Positions 5,225 to 5,728 of a stretch of 5,728 nucleotides of DNA are shown here, piece after piece; the first letter of the stretch is position 1; each line of letters opens with the position of its first letter. Where the stretch lies: the NCBI GenBank assembly GCA_003153655.1, contig PMAK01000301.1, positions 9,304 through 15,031 of the forward strand, given 5' to 3'. A model generated the notes under the pieces. That model had not been told where the DNA came from. It did no database searches and saw nothing but the letters and a program-made list of their open reading frames with translations. Made by a program: the position numbers and the translations under genes. The DNA comes from Phycisphaerales bacterium (GTDB lineage: Bacteria > Planctomycetota > Phycisphaerae > Tepidisphaerales > Tepidisphaeraceae).

Positions 5225-5728
5225 TCACAAATCCGCCATCGCCTGCGACAGTCTCCGCACTTCGTGCAGGGCCATGCCTTTGAGTTTGGGGACGTTATTT
5301 CCGATGTGCGGAACGATGGCGTGGGCGACGCCGAGGCGCGAGGCTTCGCGCAGGCGTGTTTCCAATTGCGGGACCGTGCGGACTTCGCCTCCGAGACCCA
5401 ACTCCCCTACCGCGAGTGTTCCCGTCGGCAGAGGGCGATTCATGTGGGCGGATGCGATCGCCAATGCGATGGCGAGATCGACGGCGGGTTCGGGCGTTTT
5501 CACGCCGCCGGCGACGTTGACGAAAACATCTTCGGCGGCGAGGCGCATTTCGGCTCGCTTTTCCAGGACCGCGATGATCATCGCCACGCGGTCGGGAGAT
5601 ACGCCGCTGGTTTTTCGCTTGGCTGCGCCGATGACGCTGGATGCCGTCAGGGCCTGGACTTCAACGAGGAGGACGCGAGAGCCCTGCATGGCAGCAGTGA
5701 TGACCGATCCGCTCGGCTGGCCGCCGGT
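5225..5728 (-). CDS. radA: DNA repair protein RadA, C-terminal Lon-like domain (5' part outside window)
   Basis: RadA is a RecA-related, hexameric DNA motor that promotes branch migration during recombinational repair. Only the last 167 residues are in the window. The frame stays open to the right edge (TGGQPSGSVITAAMQGSRVLL), and this upstream sequence still matches RadA, so the Met codon at 5689 is internal. The visible part is the Lon-like domain: LLVEVQAL, DRVAMIIAVLEKRAEM, EDVFVNVAGGVKTPEPAVDLA, a GELGLGGEVR turn, and VAHAIVPHIGNN near the end. In the segment matching the Lon catalytic loop (PEPAVDLA) there is no serine, as is usual for RadA, whose Lon-like domain is not a protease. The zinc finger, Walker A/B motifs and KNRFG motif would lie beyond the edge. 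It is the first of two minus-strand genes here. Identification is secure. Confidence 0.95.
   Translation of the reverse strand, partial: TGGQPSGSVITAAMQGSRVLLVEVQALTASSVIGAAKRKTSGVSPDRVAMIIAVLEKRAEMRLAAEDVFVNVAGGVKTPEPAVDLAIALAIASAHMNRPLPTGTLAVGELGLGGEVRTVPQLETRLREASRLGVAHAIVPHIGNNVPKLKGMALHEVRRLSQAMADL

Noticed and set aside
5687..5689. Met codon at 5689 as a start for a short 154-residue RadA-like protein
   Set aside because: The upstream in-frame codons (SGSVITAA) match RadA sequence before the Lon-like domain, so this is the 3' end of a full-length gene leaving the window.
1..5728. A new multi-gene defence, mobile or biosynthetic system
   Set aside because: The genes are housekeeping or single-domain types on both strands with unrelated roles. 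No transposase, integrase, nuclease, toxin or repeat array is visible.

Overview
The window looks like an ordinary chromosomal stretch from a GC-rich bacterium. I lean towards Planctomycetota, possibly a Phycisphaerae-type lineage. The hints are a bacterial family GT3 (eukaryote-type) glycogen synthase, a GatB of the form carried by bacteria that make Asn-tRNA or Gln-tRNA indirectly, a secreted esterase-fold protein with a Thr/Pro/Gln-rich linker after its signal peptide, and weak or absent Shine-Dalgarno sequences before several genes. No rRNA, tRNA or other decisive taxonomic marker is present, so this placement is an inference.

Layout: (1) The left edge cuts into a plus-strand GT3 glycogen synthase, of which 599 residues and the stop are present (to 1802). 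(2) A 77-bp AT-rich gap separates it from a convergent minus-strand gene for a small single-domain PilZ protein (1880-2215). (3) A 116-bp divergent intergenic region (2216-2331) holds back-to-back promoter candidates. (4) On the plus strand follow gatB, most likely starting at GTG 2332, and 18 bp later a DUF971/GBBH-like N-terminal domain protein (3826-4194), probably in one transcript. (5) Ten bp after that stop comes the stop of a minus-strand gene for an exported alpha/beta-hydrolase-like protein with a C-terminal TPR-like segment (4205-5212). (6) Twelve bp upstream of that gene on the minus strand lies the 3' end of radA (5225 to the right edge), so radA and the hydrolase-like gene are probably co-transcribed.

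The genes do not form one pathway: they cover carbon storage, c-di-GMP sensing, tRNA-dependent amidation, a small zinc-domain protein, an envelope protein and recombination. I see no mobile element, CRISPR array, RNA gene or defence system, and no convincing undescribed multi-gene system. The most interesting points are at protein level. The bacterial GT3 synthase keeps the complete arginine cluster and glucose-6-phosphate pocket of the eukaryotic enzymes, but lacks their phosphorylated tail and has Gln at the usual Lys/Arg of the KxGG loop. The exported hydrolase-like protein has a degenerate nucleophile elbow.
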